64,000 nucleotides of DNA from Deroplatys truncata (taxonomy: Eukaryota > Arthropoda > Insecta > Mantodea > Mantidae), in NCBI GenBank assembly GCA_030765065.1, contig CM060990.1:668514118-668578117 (forward strand). Direction: 5' to 3'. The notes under the pieces are model-generated. The model searched no databases. It saw only the letters and a program-made list of their open reading frames with translations, and was not told the DNA's origin. The translations under genes were made by a program, and so were the position numbers. Positions 44,930 through 55,839 of the stretch are shown here, piece by piece (within the stretch, counting starts at the first letter, position 1; every line of letters begins with the position of its first letter).

Positions 44930-46150
44930 ATATGATTTTTGTCCTAGCCTTACCCAGAGGGAAGCCGTTTCTAAGCAGCCTCCCGGTGCGACCGGGCCAT
45001 CAAGTTTTGGAATCGTTAGTGACCAAGCCGTCAGCCGGTCTGCCTGCGGCCTATAGCCTCCTACATTTTTTCAGCTCATCCGTTCCTCCTGGGGATGGTA
45101 AGTACAACCATACGCGTTGGGTCGAGTTGGAGCGGGAGGGTTCCGACTACTTCAGCTGCTGTGGTGCGGGCGCTGCGGATCCTGAGCACTCTTGTTACTT
45201 CTGATGTTACTAGAAGTACGTCGGGAGGAACGTTCGAGCCCCTCCCGTTGGGAAGCCGTTCAGATTGGGTTGGTGTTGACGGGACAGTGGTTCCCGCGAT
45301 CCATGGGAGATCGGATATGCCAATATGGGTTTCCATGCAGCCGGGGTTGTGAGACGCCTCAATATCTTCCAGTACCGCCCTGGAGAGCCGGTAGACGGCA
45401 AGCTAGTTTGCTGTCGGCCCCACCGAGGTTATCGGTAGTCGCCCTCCGGGGTTGACGCGCGTTTGTGGCGTATCCACTTCCATTTCCGCCCAAGCGGGGG
45501 GGTTTAGTCTCAAGGTAATGTCCTCAAGGGAAACCCCCACGGTTGGAGAGCCACTCGGATGGCGCTGACCCTGGGTATAGAAGGGGGACTTGGGCTCCGG
45601 CTCTTGTCCTTGATAGCCCTTCGTTTCCAACATGTTCCCTCTGTTACCCCTTCAGCTGCCGTGGTGCGGGCGCTGCGGAACCTGAGCACTTGTGGTACTT
45701 CTGACGTTACTAGAAGTACGCCGGGTCGAACATTGTTCAGATTGGGTTGGACTCGGCGGGGCGGTGGTTCCGATACCCATGGGAGATTGGGTACGTCTGG
45801 GCGGTATCCCGTCCAGGCGGGGTTTTGAGACGCCTCAAGATCCTCTGGTACCGCCGTGGATAGCCGGTAGACAGGTGCTAGATCATGTCTGCCCCACCGA
45901 GGTACTCGGTAGTCTTTCCTTTCGGGGGTTGACGCGCGTATGTGGCGTATCCACTTCCACCCTGTAATGGGGAGGTCAGATTAGGCAACCAGGTGCCGGC
46001 CCATGGAAGAGCTCTCGGGAGTGGGAGTGTCACTCGACTGACGCCCGCTCCCCTGGGTCTCGTGGGGGCGCAGTTTCCTTGTGCTTATGTCCCCTCCGCT
46101 CCCTGGTCATTCTCATACTCAGACCTCACCCATACGGACTAAGCTCGTGT
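44930..46150 (+). repeat. GC-rich block containing a ~330-bp direct duplication
   Basis: Sharply GC-richer than its surroundings. 45145-45475 and 45645-45960 repeat the same sequence, including TGGTGCGGGCGCTGCGGA, CTTCTGAYGTTACTAGAAGT, CAGATTGGGTTGG, GAGACGCCTCAA, AGCCGGTAGAC and GGGGTTGACGCGCGT. The offset is about 500 bp. The left part shares CTGCGGCCTATAGCCTCCTA and TTCCTCCTGGGGATGG with the tail of SINE family G. Several frames stay open but I recognise no protein. A retroelement 5' UTR with promoter monomers is one possibility. Confidence 0.6.
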
Positions 46151-46384
46151 GCTGATAATCTAAGGAGCTGGTCACAATTTGCCGAATTGCAGTACTTAGA
46201 GACGCTGCAAACGTTTACGTTAGTTATTTCAGCATATACTTGCCTTTGCATTAAAATACAACAGAAGGTGAAAGAAATAAGCTATCATTTTCTCGGGTTC
46301 TTGTGTTCAGTATTCGATAAATAAACAATTTATTTTCTCTAAAGAAACTTTGGAAAGCTGTAAATTAAATATAAGATATACTGT

Positions 46385-47185
46385 TTGCTCAGGATACATA
46401 TAGTTTAGCTAGTGGTGCTCCCTAAAGTAACACTGGTTTGGAAAATCAGATTTGGTACCTAAACTCGTGATAACCGGATAAAATCTATGCTTTAAATGCT
46501 CAGCAGGATGGTGTTCTCTGCTACTGTTCTTAACGGTATTTATCGGTAGCTTTGACCTTTATTAGAATAGATCGTCTAAGTATACAAATTTGTTTCAGAT
46601 ACATACAGCTCATTTTGTGGTGTTCCCTAAAATGACAGCTGAATTGGAGAATCAGATTTGGTACCTAAGCTCGTGATAACCAGGCAAACTCTATTGTTTG
46701 AATTTTCAGCAGGATGGTGTATTCTGCTACTGTTCTTACTGTATTTATCGGTAGCTTTGACCTTTATTAGAATAGATCGTCTAAGTATACACGATTTGTT
46801 TCAGATACATACGGCTCATTTTGTGGTGTTCCCTAAAGTAATAGATGACTTGGAGAATAATATTTGGTACCTTAACTAGTGATAATCCGTTAAACTCTAT
46901 GCTTTAAAATTTTCACGAAGTATGGTGTACTCTGCTACTGTTCTTAACTGTATTTATCGGTAGCTTTGACCTTTATTAGAATAGATCGTCTAAGTATACA
47001 CGATTTGTTTCAGATACATACAGCTCATTTTGTGGTGTTCCCTAAAATGACAGCTGAATTGCAGAATCAGATTTGGTACCTAAACTCGTGATAACCCGGC
47101 AACTTCTATGCTTTAACTGGCCAGCTGGATGCTGTATTGTATTATTTTTGTTTATGATATAGATCGGGAATAGATCGTCTCACTA
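46385..47185. repeat. tandem array of ~206-bp units
   Basis: Nearly four units, with GGTGYTCCCTAAAR starting at 46414, 46619, 46825 and 47034 (steps 205, 206, 209). Each unit contains ATTTGGTACCTWA..TCGTGATAA and TTTGACCTTTATTAGAATAG followed by ATCGTCTAAGTATAC. Units 2 and 4 share ATGACAGCTGAATTG. The array ends inside a fourth unit near ATAGATCGTCTCAC. Confidence 0.88.
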
Positions 47186-47189
47186 CACA

Positions 47190-47765
47190 GCAAAAGGAGA
47201 CAAGTTGGCGATGCATCGGAATTTTTAGCTACAATTTGACACTTCAAAGCACCTATTACTTTAAGCAACACAACTGAAATGTGTGTATTTGTAGCACACG
47301 GTGCAACCTCGTTCTTATTTTATTTAGAAGTTAAAGGAGTGTAAGTACAGGAGGAAAATGAGAGTGCTATTCCTTATAGCATAAATATTATATTTCGGAA
47401 CGAGAGCAAAATGAGATGAAATACTTTTAAGGACATTTACAGTTGGAGTGAAGTTTTTTCTTCATCGGTAGCCCATCCTTGTAACAGGGAGAGTGACAAG
47501 TAGCCAAGTTTCCGAGCATTTTTCTCTTCTTGAATTATAAATGATATACTTAATGGAGAACGCAAACCCCAGAAGAAGAGCGGTAGATCCAGGGTGAAAT
47601 AAAGACTTCGAGAAATAGCGGAACAAACGTAGTGAGAAGGAGCCTGAGGGACACAAATCTGTCATTAGGAAAACTTAAGTAGTTGGAAAGAAAGAAAGGA
47701 AGTTGCTACGCATACGAGTATATGCGCGTTTTACTTCCACTATGGTTAAAAGTAATACAGATAAT
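47190..47765. other. no recognisable feature
   Basis: Nothing recognised. Confidence 0.45.
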
Positions 47766-47768
47766 TAT

Positions 47769-48721
47769 TAGGGATGGGATCTCAATACCCTCGATACTTG
47801 GTGGATCGAAATATGTCTAATGCTTTAAATTTTTAAGTTCCACAACTCTTGAAAGTTGTTGCGTTTAACTTTATGATAGATAAGGAATGGGAGGAGTCGA
47901 GCCTTCACGTTGTTGCCTCGCATGTGTCCCCCAAAGAGTTGTTGGACTATAGTGTTTGATAGACCTTGACTGCGTTTCCTGTAGGTGAATCAATGTAACA
48001 TTCCACAAACTCTTGTGTCTAAATGAAAACATGCAAACCAGTAGGGGAGGGGGTAGAGGTAATCATGTAACATGCAGTGTTAACTGAGTTGTGAATGAAG
48101 CTGATATAGCTGACACACTAAATCAGTTTCTGCAACAGCCTGGCTTGGTGACTCACTCTCAACCATTACATTTACCTACTCCGGTGACCAAAATATGTGA
48201 ATCCAGTAGAAACCAAACAGAACTTAAGACGTGAGGTAATACAGCGCATGGATATGTTTGATATTTCCTTCCATCTGTTAGTTTATGTTTACGCAGTCTA
48301 ACTCGGATCACGAGCGTGGATTACATGTATACTGTACAACTAATTTCCATAATATGGATAGAAAATATTTTAAAACAAGGTTTTCAAGCACAAAATATAG
48401 TTATATAAAAAGGGAAGCAAAGAAATTATTATAATTATAACTTATTATTATTGTTATTATTAGCCTTGACTAATAATACGGTATCTATTGCGTATAGCAT
48501 TATTAAGATAAATTGCTGCCAATTGGGGAATGTCAAATAGGAATAACTTCGAAGTCAGCATACAACTGCGTTTATACACAGAAAACTACTAATAAGAACG
48601 TAATTCAGTGAATAAACTATCACTTTACAGCTTTTTATAAAGTGAATAGGTATCGAGTATCGAATATCGAGTATCGGTGCCTCAAAAATCAGTATGGGTA
48701 TCGAGTATCGTCCCATCACTA
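47769..48721. mobile_element. hAT-like non-autonomous element
   Basis: The left end TAGGGATGGGATCTCAATAC and the right end, read in reverse as TAGTGATGGGACGATACTCG, form imperfect terminal repeats of the TAGNGNTGGG type known from hAT elements. The right subterminal region repeats TATCGAGTATCG. No transposase frame is present. An 8-bp duplication could not be matched, so the call rests on the ends. Confidence 0.5.
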
Positions 48722-48774
48722 GTTAAAAAAATGTAAATATATAGGTACCTAATAGGTATAGGTTATACGACTTA

Positions 48775-48970
48775 GGGGGACACCTCCTGCACCGGGAGGT
48801 CTCAGGTTCGATTCCTGTTGACGGCCCAATCTGACCTTGATTTTTTCGTGGTTTTCCTGGTCGGTAGGCCAATGCTGCAGTGGTTTCTCATCGATCACGA
48901 CTTATTTTTCATAATTTTCCTTTCGTTCCGTTTCCTTCTCATCTTTCAGGTGTGCTTCTACTACCTTACT
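48775..48970 (+). mobile_element. SINE family G, 3'-truncated
   Basis: The head contains CTCAGGTTCGATTCCTG (B box). The core TTTTTTCGTGGTTTTCCTGG..TAGGCCAATGCTGCAGTGG is followed by CATCTTTCAGGTGTGCTTC. The rest of the G tail is absent. Confidence 0.72.
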
Positions 48971-49164
48971 GTTTAACCATCACACTCAATGTTAAGAATG
49001 TTCTGAACAGAATACTTCGAAATTCCTGTTCCAAATTTATACGGTGTGTACGAATGAGTGTGTATGTCCTATGGTTATTAGGAAGCGGAGGACTTAGAGG
49101 GCGACCAGATCCAGGGTTGTATGCTCGGACACAGGCGGGGTGCCTAACGTATCCAGACATAGCA

Positions 49165-49470
49165 TTCTGAGGTTGGCGGTACCTCCCATGGGCCCACCTT
49201 TCCTCACAGAGAGATGTCTCTGAAGGCCCGTCACACACCGAACGTCTAAAAGCTAACACCACCGCCATACGGCTTGCCCGCCGTCCAGCCGCCTGATCCT
49301 TTGACTCTGGAACATAATAAGGAAATGAAATGACAGGAAAATTCGCGGCATTGTATAATCCACTCCACCATTCGCCTATTAACCAGAAAAACCGCGAAAA
49401 TCACCAATGTCAGTATGGCCGACCCAACGGGAATCCAAACTGGGCTCTACAGTGGTTTCTACAGTATGTA
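49165..49470 (-). mobile_element. SINE family H
   Basis: On the minus strand: a head fragment (GATTCCCGTTGGGTCGGCC), core GATTTTCGCGGTTTTTCTGG..TAGGCGAATGGTGGAGTGG, then CATTTCATTTCCTTATTATG and GGCGGCTGGACGGCGGGCAA. Collinear with 33255-33500. Confidence 0.7.
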
Positions 49471-49856
49471 TACAGAATGTGCAATGCACGGGGAGAACTC
49501 GCATACTGCGAACTACGTGAATCTATTGCGGCTACCACCATCCAGGAGGAAAGGATGAAGTGAAGGACCCACAGGAGACTACAGAACGCAGATAGACAGG
49601 GCCTAGAGATGCGCGGAAGTCTCTGACTGGAACACCAGCCCTACTACTGGAGCTTCCCAGAGAGGGCGACTAACGACCCGTTGAACCAGGCAGCCATCCT
49701 TGGGGTAAGCTTCCGCGGCATCTGCCCGGCACCATATGTCACGAAAACTAGAAGCAATATCTGATGCATGTGCAAGCGGAATGAAAGGCAAATGAAGGAA
49801 AGATAATCGTGATACATAATAAATCACTCGAACATTTTATAACCGACCAGGGAAAG

Positions 49857-51160
49857 TCGTCCTCCGTGGTGTAGTGCTTAACATGCTAGCCTCCAGTTCC
49901 CGAGGTCGCGGGTTCAAACCCGGCGGAGGGCGATGGATTTTTTTGGGGGCGTAAAACTCCTTAGCATGGCTTCGTTCGGAAGCGAAGTAAAGCCGGTGGT
50001 TCCGTGCCGTAGATTTACGTCTGATGCAGTAATTTGTATCACAAATTATATAATGTAAAAAGTGGTTATAGTGTGAATATGCATTATTGTGTGATATTAA
50101 TTTGAGATGTTTGTTGATTGTAAGCATTGTTGAGAAGTGGGTTTATACGGCCTTACTGAAACTGACAATAATAGCGTGCAATAATGTAGCGAGGGGGTGA
50201 GCTATTTATCATTATTAGAGACGAGCAAATGACGTAATATTGGCGCGTTTTTCTTAGGAATTTGCTGGAACATTTTCCCTAGAGCATATGTTTTCGTAAC
50301 TTTCATTGGATATAAAAATAGACGCTAATGTTGGCGCGTTTTATTAACCAATAGCAGCTCAGTTATAATCTTTAGGCATATCGGGGTGTAGGAGTATAAA
50401 AAGGGCTAGGTCAGAATCAAATTCGTTCAGTCTATCGGAAATATTTGTACATTACACGTCGGCTTCAGTCCATCAGAAATATTTGTACACTACACGTCGT
50501 CTTCAGTCCATTACACGTCGCTGAATACATCGCACAGTTTATCGATTCGCAGGTTACGCGTAGCAAAGTTATAAAGAAATCTCAAGTGTCGTAAAGTTAA
50601 TTACACAAAAAGTTGAAGTACGCAAATTAATAAGGGGCAGTAAATAAGTTATTATAACAGTTTCAGTTTGGCGAGTATCAAGATTAATATGTGAAAGTGC
50701 AAAATATGTTACGACAATAAAAGTGTAAAACAAATTCTTCATCAGTGTTATCTTTGGATAAAAACTCCTTTCCGTTTACATACCTTGTATAAGATAAGTG
50801 CTCGACCAAAAAGATCATAGCTAGCCGGAGGACAGTGAACCCAAAATTAAATAAAATAACAGGCGCTCAGTAAAAGCTAACACGAAGTGACCGCGACAAA
50901 TTGTATTCAATACGTGCGGCAAATAAACAGTAGCATTCTTTCAAACTTAACAAAGAATCACGTCACAAATTGGCTCACAAACGTGGGGCTCAATAAATAA
51001 ATAAACATAAATACTGTCACACGTCACGTAAAAGAACCTCAAGCCCGATAAAGAGGCCTCTGAGCAATATTTCCGGTCTTTCACGTCCAATATAAAATGG
51101 GACGCTTAGAACCACAGCAGTTAAAGGGCGTCCATAAATAAAACTCAGTTTAAATTTTCT
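49857..51160 (+). mobile_element. SINE-1, split by LTR-B3
   Basis: Left part 49857-50021 carries the tRNA head (TCCGTGGTGTAGTGCTTAAC, GGGTTCAAACCCGGCGGAGG) and reaches GTAGATTTACGTC. Right part from 51022 resumes CGTCACGTAAAAGAACCTCA and ends AAACTCAGTTTAAATTTTCT. Without LTR-B3 and one CGTC the SINE is 300 bp, full length. A 13-bp duplication flanks it. Confidence 0.9.
50022..51021 (+). mobile_element. LTR-B, LTR-like element with an A-type tail (B3)
   Basis: Exactly 1000 bp, TGATGCAGTAATTTGTATC to AAATACTGTCACA, with CGTC at 50018-50021 and 51022-51025. Its parts are GGAGTATAAAAAGGGC (TATA) at about 50392, roughly 40-bp repeats carrying ATTTGTACAYTACACGTCG at about 50430-50525, and ACAATAAAAGTG at about 50713. 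CCGCGACA, where B1 ends, is at about 50898. It then adds about 115 bp resembling LTR-A tails (ACAAATTGGCTCACAAACGT). Confidence 0.9.
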
Positions 51161-51290
51161 CGACCAGGGAAAGCCACAAAAAACCAAGGTCAGAGTGAGC
51201 GCTCGACGGGACTTGAACCCGGAATGCGGACCTCAATTATTAGCACTGAGACATCTGGATGGTTTCGATGGCACTATTTAAAACAAAATC

Positions 51291-53335
51291 AGTTTGATTA
51301 TTTCAATTTTGCATTTCCGCTGGGACAAAAGTGGCCAATAGTACCATTTATAATTCAGGTATGATTTTCGGAAGCGTAGTAGTAAGCCAGTCATGTTTGC
51401 ATATTGCATTTGGAAGGAATTAGAACGCATTTAACATTAAGAAACATTAAGCACCCTTCCCCTGTATTCGCGGGTTGCATACTGCAAAGGAAAACTTTGG
51501 ACTTGGTCACTTTATGTTACACAGGGTGTAGTGAGAGGTTGTTAGCCTTAATTTCCTAGCGATTTAGCTATTGTCGTTCTTCAGTGGATAATCGTGCGCA
51601 TCTCTTAAAATAAACCGCACTTTACGAGATCTCTTGGAAGATATTTGGGCTAGTTAATCTAACTATAAGGAATAAAGATGAAGGATGAATTTGAATTGCA
51701 ATTTAGGGGAAAACTTGTATTTACATTAGTCACGTTTTAAGCATTACCCTAAAATCACGTCTAGCAAATGTATTCTATTTGAGAGTAAAAAGTATGTATT
51801 TCAGTTTTACATTATGTTGCCATTAAAATACTTTATAATGGAGAAATTTTGCAAAACATGCTTTTATTTATTTATATATTTAAACATGGTTATTATATAT
51901 AAATGATGAAGAGTAAAGTTTACGTTTTTATGAGAATAATCTAGAATTGTAGAGTAAAACAGGAAGCCACTGCATGCGTAAAACGTGAACAAACACACAA
52001 GAGACCTTCTCTTTGCTATTCATACTCACCTGTAAAGGCCAGTAGAATGCCTCGCAAAGCTGCGGGCACGGCATAAACGGAAGCCAGTGTACACAGATAA
52101 GTTCAACTTTGTAATAAATTACTAATTGTATTTATTGGCTATTAACATCTATTTCAAAACTAGTATTCACAGATTAGTAATGCACATAGCTTCAAAAATG
52201 TTTCCAGGTTGTCCTCCGTGCATTGTTTCTGTACCGTGAGTGTAGTATGTTTTGATAACTAGATAGTATATATCATTCTTCTGTGCTGTGTGCAGACTCT
52301 GTATTTAAACCAAACACATTAAAGGAAGTAAAATTTTGTCTGTTCCAGTTATAGAATTTTCACTACCGAATATTACTTATTTTTATACCTATAATGCTTA
52401 TAAAATATTTTATTCTGCATACTTTCTGCTAGTTATGAGAAATGTTGATAAAAACGGTCTTACAACTAACAGAATCATGCAAGAAACTAGGGCGACAGTC
52501 AAATGTTTATACTCTTATCACTGTATTCTGACTTTTACATTACCTTGCAAGAAACAAAACACCGGATTTACGTTTCGTAAGTGCGTTCATTAATATAGTG
52601 CAGAACACAACGGAATAAGATGAAATATATCATAAATGGAATTATTTAAAATGTTATATTGTTTATTCTAATGAACTACCTACTTGTTTTTCTGTTATTA
52701 TAATATTGTTCCCTAGCTACACAATATTATACATAATTCAAACAAAAGGAAGAGCTCACGAAATATTTACAGAAAATCAAATATGTACGTTTTATTTGTC
52801 ATGTGAATGAATTAAAGACATATTTTAATTAAAACTATTTTAGATATTTTAGAGTAAATAAAAAAAAGCACTAAACTTTTTCATGTAAACTTTAATATGG
52901 TGTGGGTCGAATATTTGGCATTATTTGACTCTTGGTTTTTAGTTACGATGTTTGCAGAAAAACACGTACGTATACATACACTCTCAAACATGGCCATTTC
53001 TGGAAATGCTACTTTTGGGTTAAAACACTACAAATGGCGAATTTTTTATTAGATCTTAACATCCCAAGTAGCATATGTAAAGGGTAATAAACAAAAGTGA
53101 AAGAAATAAAAAGAAAACAAAGAAACAAACAAAGGATGAAAAACCAGCAATTTCCGAGTAAATCATGTACAGTGAAAGACCGATATAGGCACAATAACAT
53201 CTCTATATGGCTTAATTAAATGCTATATCTTGGGCTAAGGCAGTTCAGTGATAAAGATTTGTATGTTTGATATTTAATATAGGTAGAGGTTATAAAACGG
53301 AAGTGGACATCTCGCGCATTGCGACCTACATTGTA
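51291..53335. other. AT-rich, no recognisable feature
   Basis: Two kilobases without a recognised repeat or gene. An 85-codon frame at 52336-52593 has no recognisable features. Confidence 0.5.
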
Positions 53336-53337
53336 GA

Positions 53338-53762
53338 TATATTGTAGCTACCACCCCGCAGGAGGCTACAGGCCGTAGGCAGACAGGGAACAGATACGCG
53401 CGGATGTACCTAACAGCCCCAGACTCTAAGACTGTACCAATGCTGGAGGTAACTAGAGAGGGCGATGAACGACCCGTCGACCAGGCAGCCCTCTAGTATC
53501 TACGGGGTGTACTCTCTCCTTTGAGTAAACATCCGCGTCATCTGCCTGGCACCGCCATAGGCCACGAAACCTTTAAGCATGCCTGAAAAATGAGAAGATA
53601 GCGTATGGAAGGGAAATGCTGGAAAGAAAATCGCGGTAGACTTGAAAACCCGCAGTATTCGTTACCGACCAGGGAAAGGCATGTAAAAGACAAGGTCAGA
53701 GTGGACGGTCGACCTCCCGAATGCTAGCCTCGCACAGTACCACGGAGCCAACTCGTTCGGTT
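53338..53762 (-). mobile_element. SINE family G, near-complete reversed copy
   Basis: On the minus strand it runs from a tRNA-like head (GAACGAGTTGGCTCCGTGGT) through CCTTTCCCTGGTCGGTAACG, CATTTCCCTTCCATACGC and GTGCCAGGCAGATGACGCGG to GGCCTGTAGCCTCCTGCGGG. Collinear with 25905-26352. Confidence 0.8.
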
Positions 53763-53764
53763 GC

Positions 53765-54670
53765 AGTTTATTTTATAAACTAAGTATTGAAACAAAACCT
53801 TTTTGATAATAGATGTTGCAGTCCTGAACATCCTATTATTGATAGATTATCAAGCAGTTTTTAGCACAACTGAGGACAGCTTACACTGTGAGCAAACTGT
53901 ATAAAACACATATAAATACATCATCACAATCTCAGGAGAAATTACAAAAGCATTACATTTTGGAAGAACAAGCTATATAAATTGTAAAACAATGCCATAC
54001 TCATTTCTTAAGTCTTGAACAGTTATTGGCAGAAGAACTAAGGAAATAAACATAATGTGTAGTGAGTGCGGGAAAAATAAGATATTGCAAAATGACGTTT
54101 TAAAATGTGTAAATTAAGATTTATAAATAGTGACAGTTTCGTCCACATGGGCCAATAGCACTAATTTTAAGCTAAATTTTTAACTTGTTGATTTCTCAAT
54201 TCTTGAAAAACGGATACGCAAGCACTTTGCAAAAAACATGCCCCTTTTCCAAAACTATTTTCAGCATGCAATACATTATATCGTATAAACTTAAACTCCA
54301 ATATGGAAGATAATTGTCTCAAATGTTCTAAATGGTATTGCAAAGAATTTGTACAGTGCCTTTTATTTCATTTTACAGATCTGGACATATTAATACTCTG
54401 GATACAATTTTAGGTGTACAATTTGTAATATTATTAAATTCTTCATTCGTGTTTTAGAAATACTAAAACTTATATTAAAATCCCTTTTAACCGTATTCAT
54501 ATTGCGCAGAAATAACTCGGAAAAGTTATGTTATATTGAATATTTCAAATTTTGCTTTGCTTAAGACCCAGTAAAATATCAATGTTTAACACTTCGAGTA
54601 AAACTTATATTTTATGAAATTTGTACAGAATGTTATTAGTGTTGGAAGGAAGCAAGTAAAATTTGAACAT
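53765..54670. other. AT-rich, no recognisable feature
   Basis: Nothing recognised. Confidence 0.5.
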
Positions 54671-54673
54671 ACA

Positions 54674-55352
54674 GGCCATGTGCACCATTCTCGATCAAGA
54701 TTTTACCGCGGCGAACGGTCATTTGTGGTGCATCGACGCCGGTAAAAGTTTATCGAGGGTTTTACCGCGGTTAAATCTGACCGGCCATGAACGGCCGGTT
54801 TTCGTCGATTATTTCCAACTCGTGTGCTGAAATGTTAAAATGGCGGAACGATATAGGTTAGAATTCCCAATAGATAGACACTATTTTCGCCAATGAATTA
54901 CATCCTGATAAATTTAGTTAAATGTACTTTGTCATTTTTAATGCTTAAGACCTTTTTCTTCCTGCGACAGGTGCCTTAAATATCCTGACCCAAGATGTAA
55001 TGAAAATTCAAAGAATCATGGCGTTACATAACATAATTATATCAGTTGATGCATTGTTCCAAGAATAAGAGGAGTGATGAATGGATTTAGTGCAATTAAT
55101 ACATTTTCAAGAATATTATGTACTTTAATTGCACAGATATAGGAATCCGGTAACCTGAATAGATCAGTTCCGAAGTCTATAATCTGAGGTAGTCACCGTG
55201 GTGTCGGGGTAGCGTGTGCGCTTCCTATTCAAGGGGGTTTCGGTTTTAAATCTTGTTTGCGAGTATATTTTTTTTCTTTTTCTTTCTTTTTTCTGCCTAT
55301 TTTTTCAGTAAGTGAATATCGACTAAGGCAGCTGGAATGTAGTCAGTATGGA

Positions 55353-55396
<44 letters not shown>

Positions 55397-55834
55397 AAAA
55401 AGTATATAAAGTTCAGCATATTTTTCTAATCAGTTGTAAGGCCAACTTTTCCTACGTGTCCATCTTAAAGTTATTGCTTCTATCTCTATACTTTATAAGC
55501 TTTTCTTAAGAATTACACGTTAAATTTAATAAACTGTAGATAATCTTTGGTCTGCGTTTGCTTTCCGTCATTGCACGCTGAACTACATGAATACGCTTCA
55601 GCAAAGAGGTATAACAAGTGAAAAACAGACGACATAATGCACATCCGGGTGCGTTCAGTAGAGTTTACTTGCAATTAACGGTACGCTCAACCAAGGCGAG
55701 CGCCTGCCAGGTAACCACGGTCACCTAAACTGCGGTGAACATTACTGCACCGCTGTGTGATGATTACCCCGGTCAAATTCTTACCGCGGTAAGCTGAAGG
55801 TCTCGTTTGTTTAACGAGAATGGTGCACGCGGCC
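54674..55834. mobile_element. non-autonomous DNA transposon with GGCC...GTGCACC ends (Harbinger-like?)
   Basis: The left end GGCCATGTGCACCATTCTCG matches the right end read in reverse (GGCCGCGTGCACCATTCTCG), 18 of 20. Subterminal TTACCGCGG motifs occur near both ends (about 54703, 54759 and 55782). No transposase frame is present. The GGCC/GTGCACC type of terminus suggests PIF/Harbinger, but no 3-bp duplication was matched. It contains a SINE-like insert at about 55190-55400. Confidence 0.55.
55190..55400 (+). repeat. tRNA-like fragment followed by a (GAAA)n microsatellite
   Basis: ACCGTGGTGTCGGGGTAGCG with a B-box-like CGGTTTTAAATCTTG suggests a tRNA-derived head. A pyrimidine-rich stretch follows, then a GAAA run of about 12 units at 55350-55398. 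Confidence 0.5.
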
Positions 55835-55839
55835 ATTAA

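Larger units (their letters stand above)
49540..51290 (-). mobile_element. SINE family G, split by SINE-1
   Basis: The tail and core lie at 49540-49843, and the core and head resume at 51161-51290 (GACCAGGGAAAGCCACAAAA, ACTTGAACCCGGAATGCGG). The 13-bp sequence CGACCAGGGAAAG occurs at both junctions (49844-49856 and 51161-51173). SINE-1 and, inside it, LTR-B3 fill the gap. Confidence 0.85.

Noticed and set aside
45095..45828. Overlapping 85-92 residue frames in the GC-rich block, with a repeated SAAVVRALR-like stretch
   Set aside because: The protein-level repeat follows from the DNA duplication. GC-rich sequence keeps several frames open, and no conserved domain was recognised.
52336..52593. 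85-residue frame in an AT-rich stretch
   Set aside because: Composition is that expected from AT-rich DNA; no motif, homologue or regulatory context recognised.
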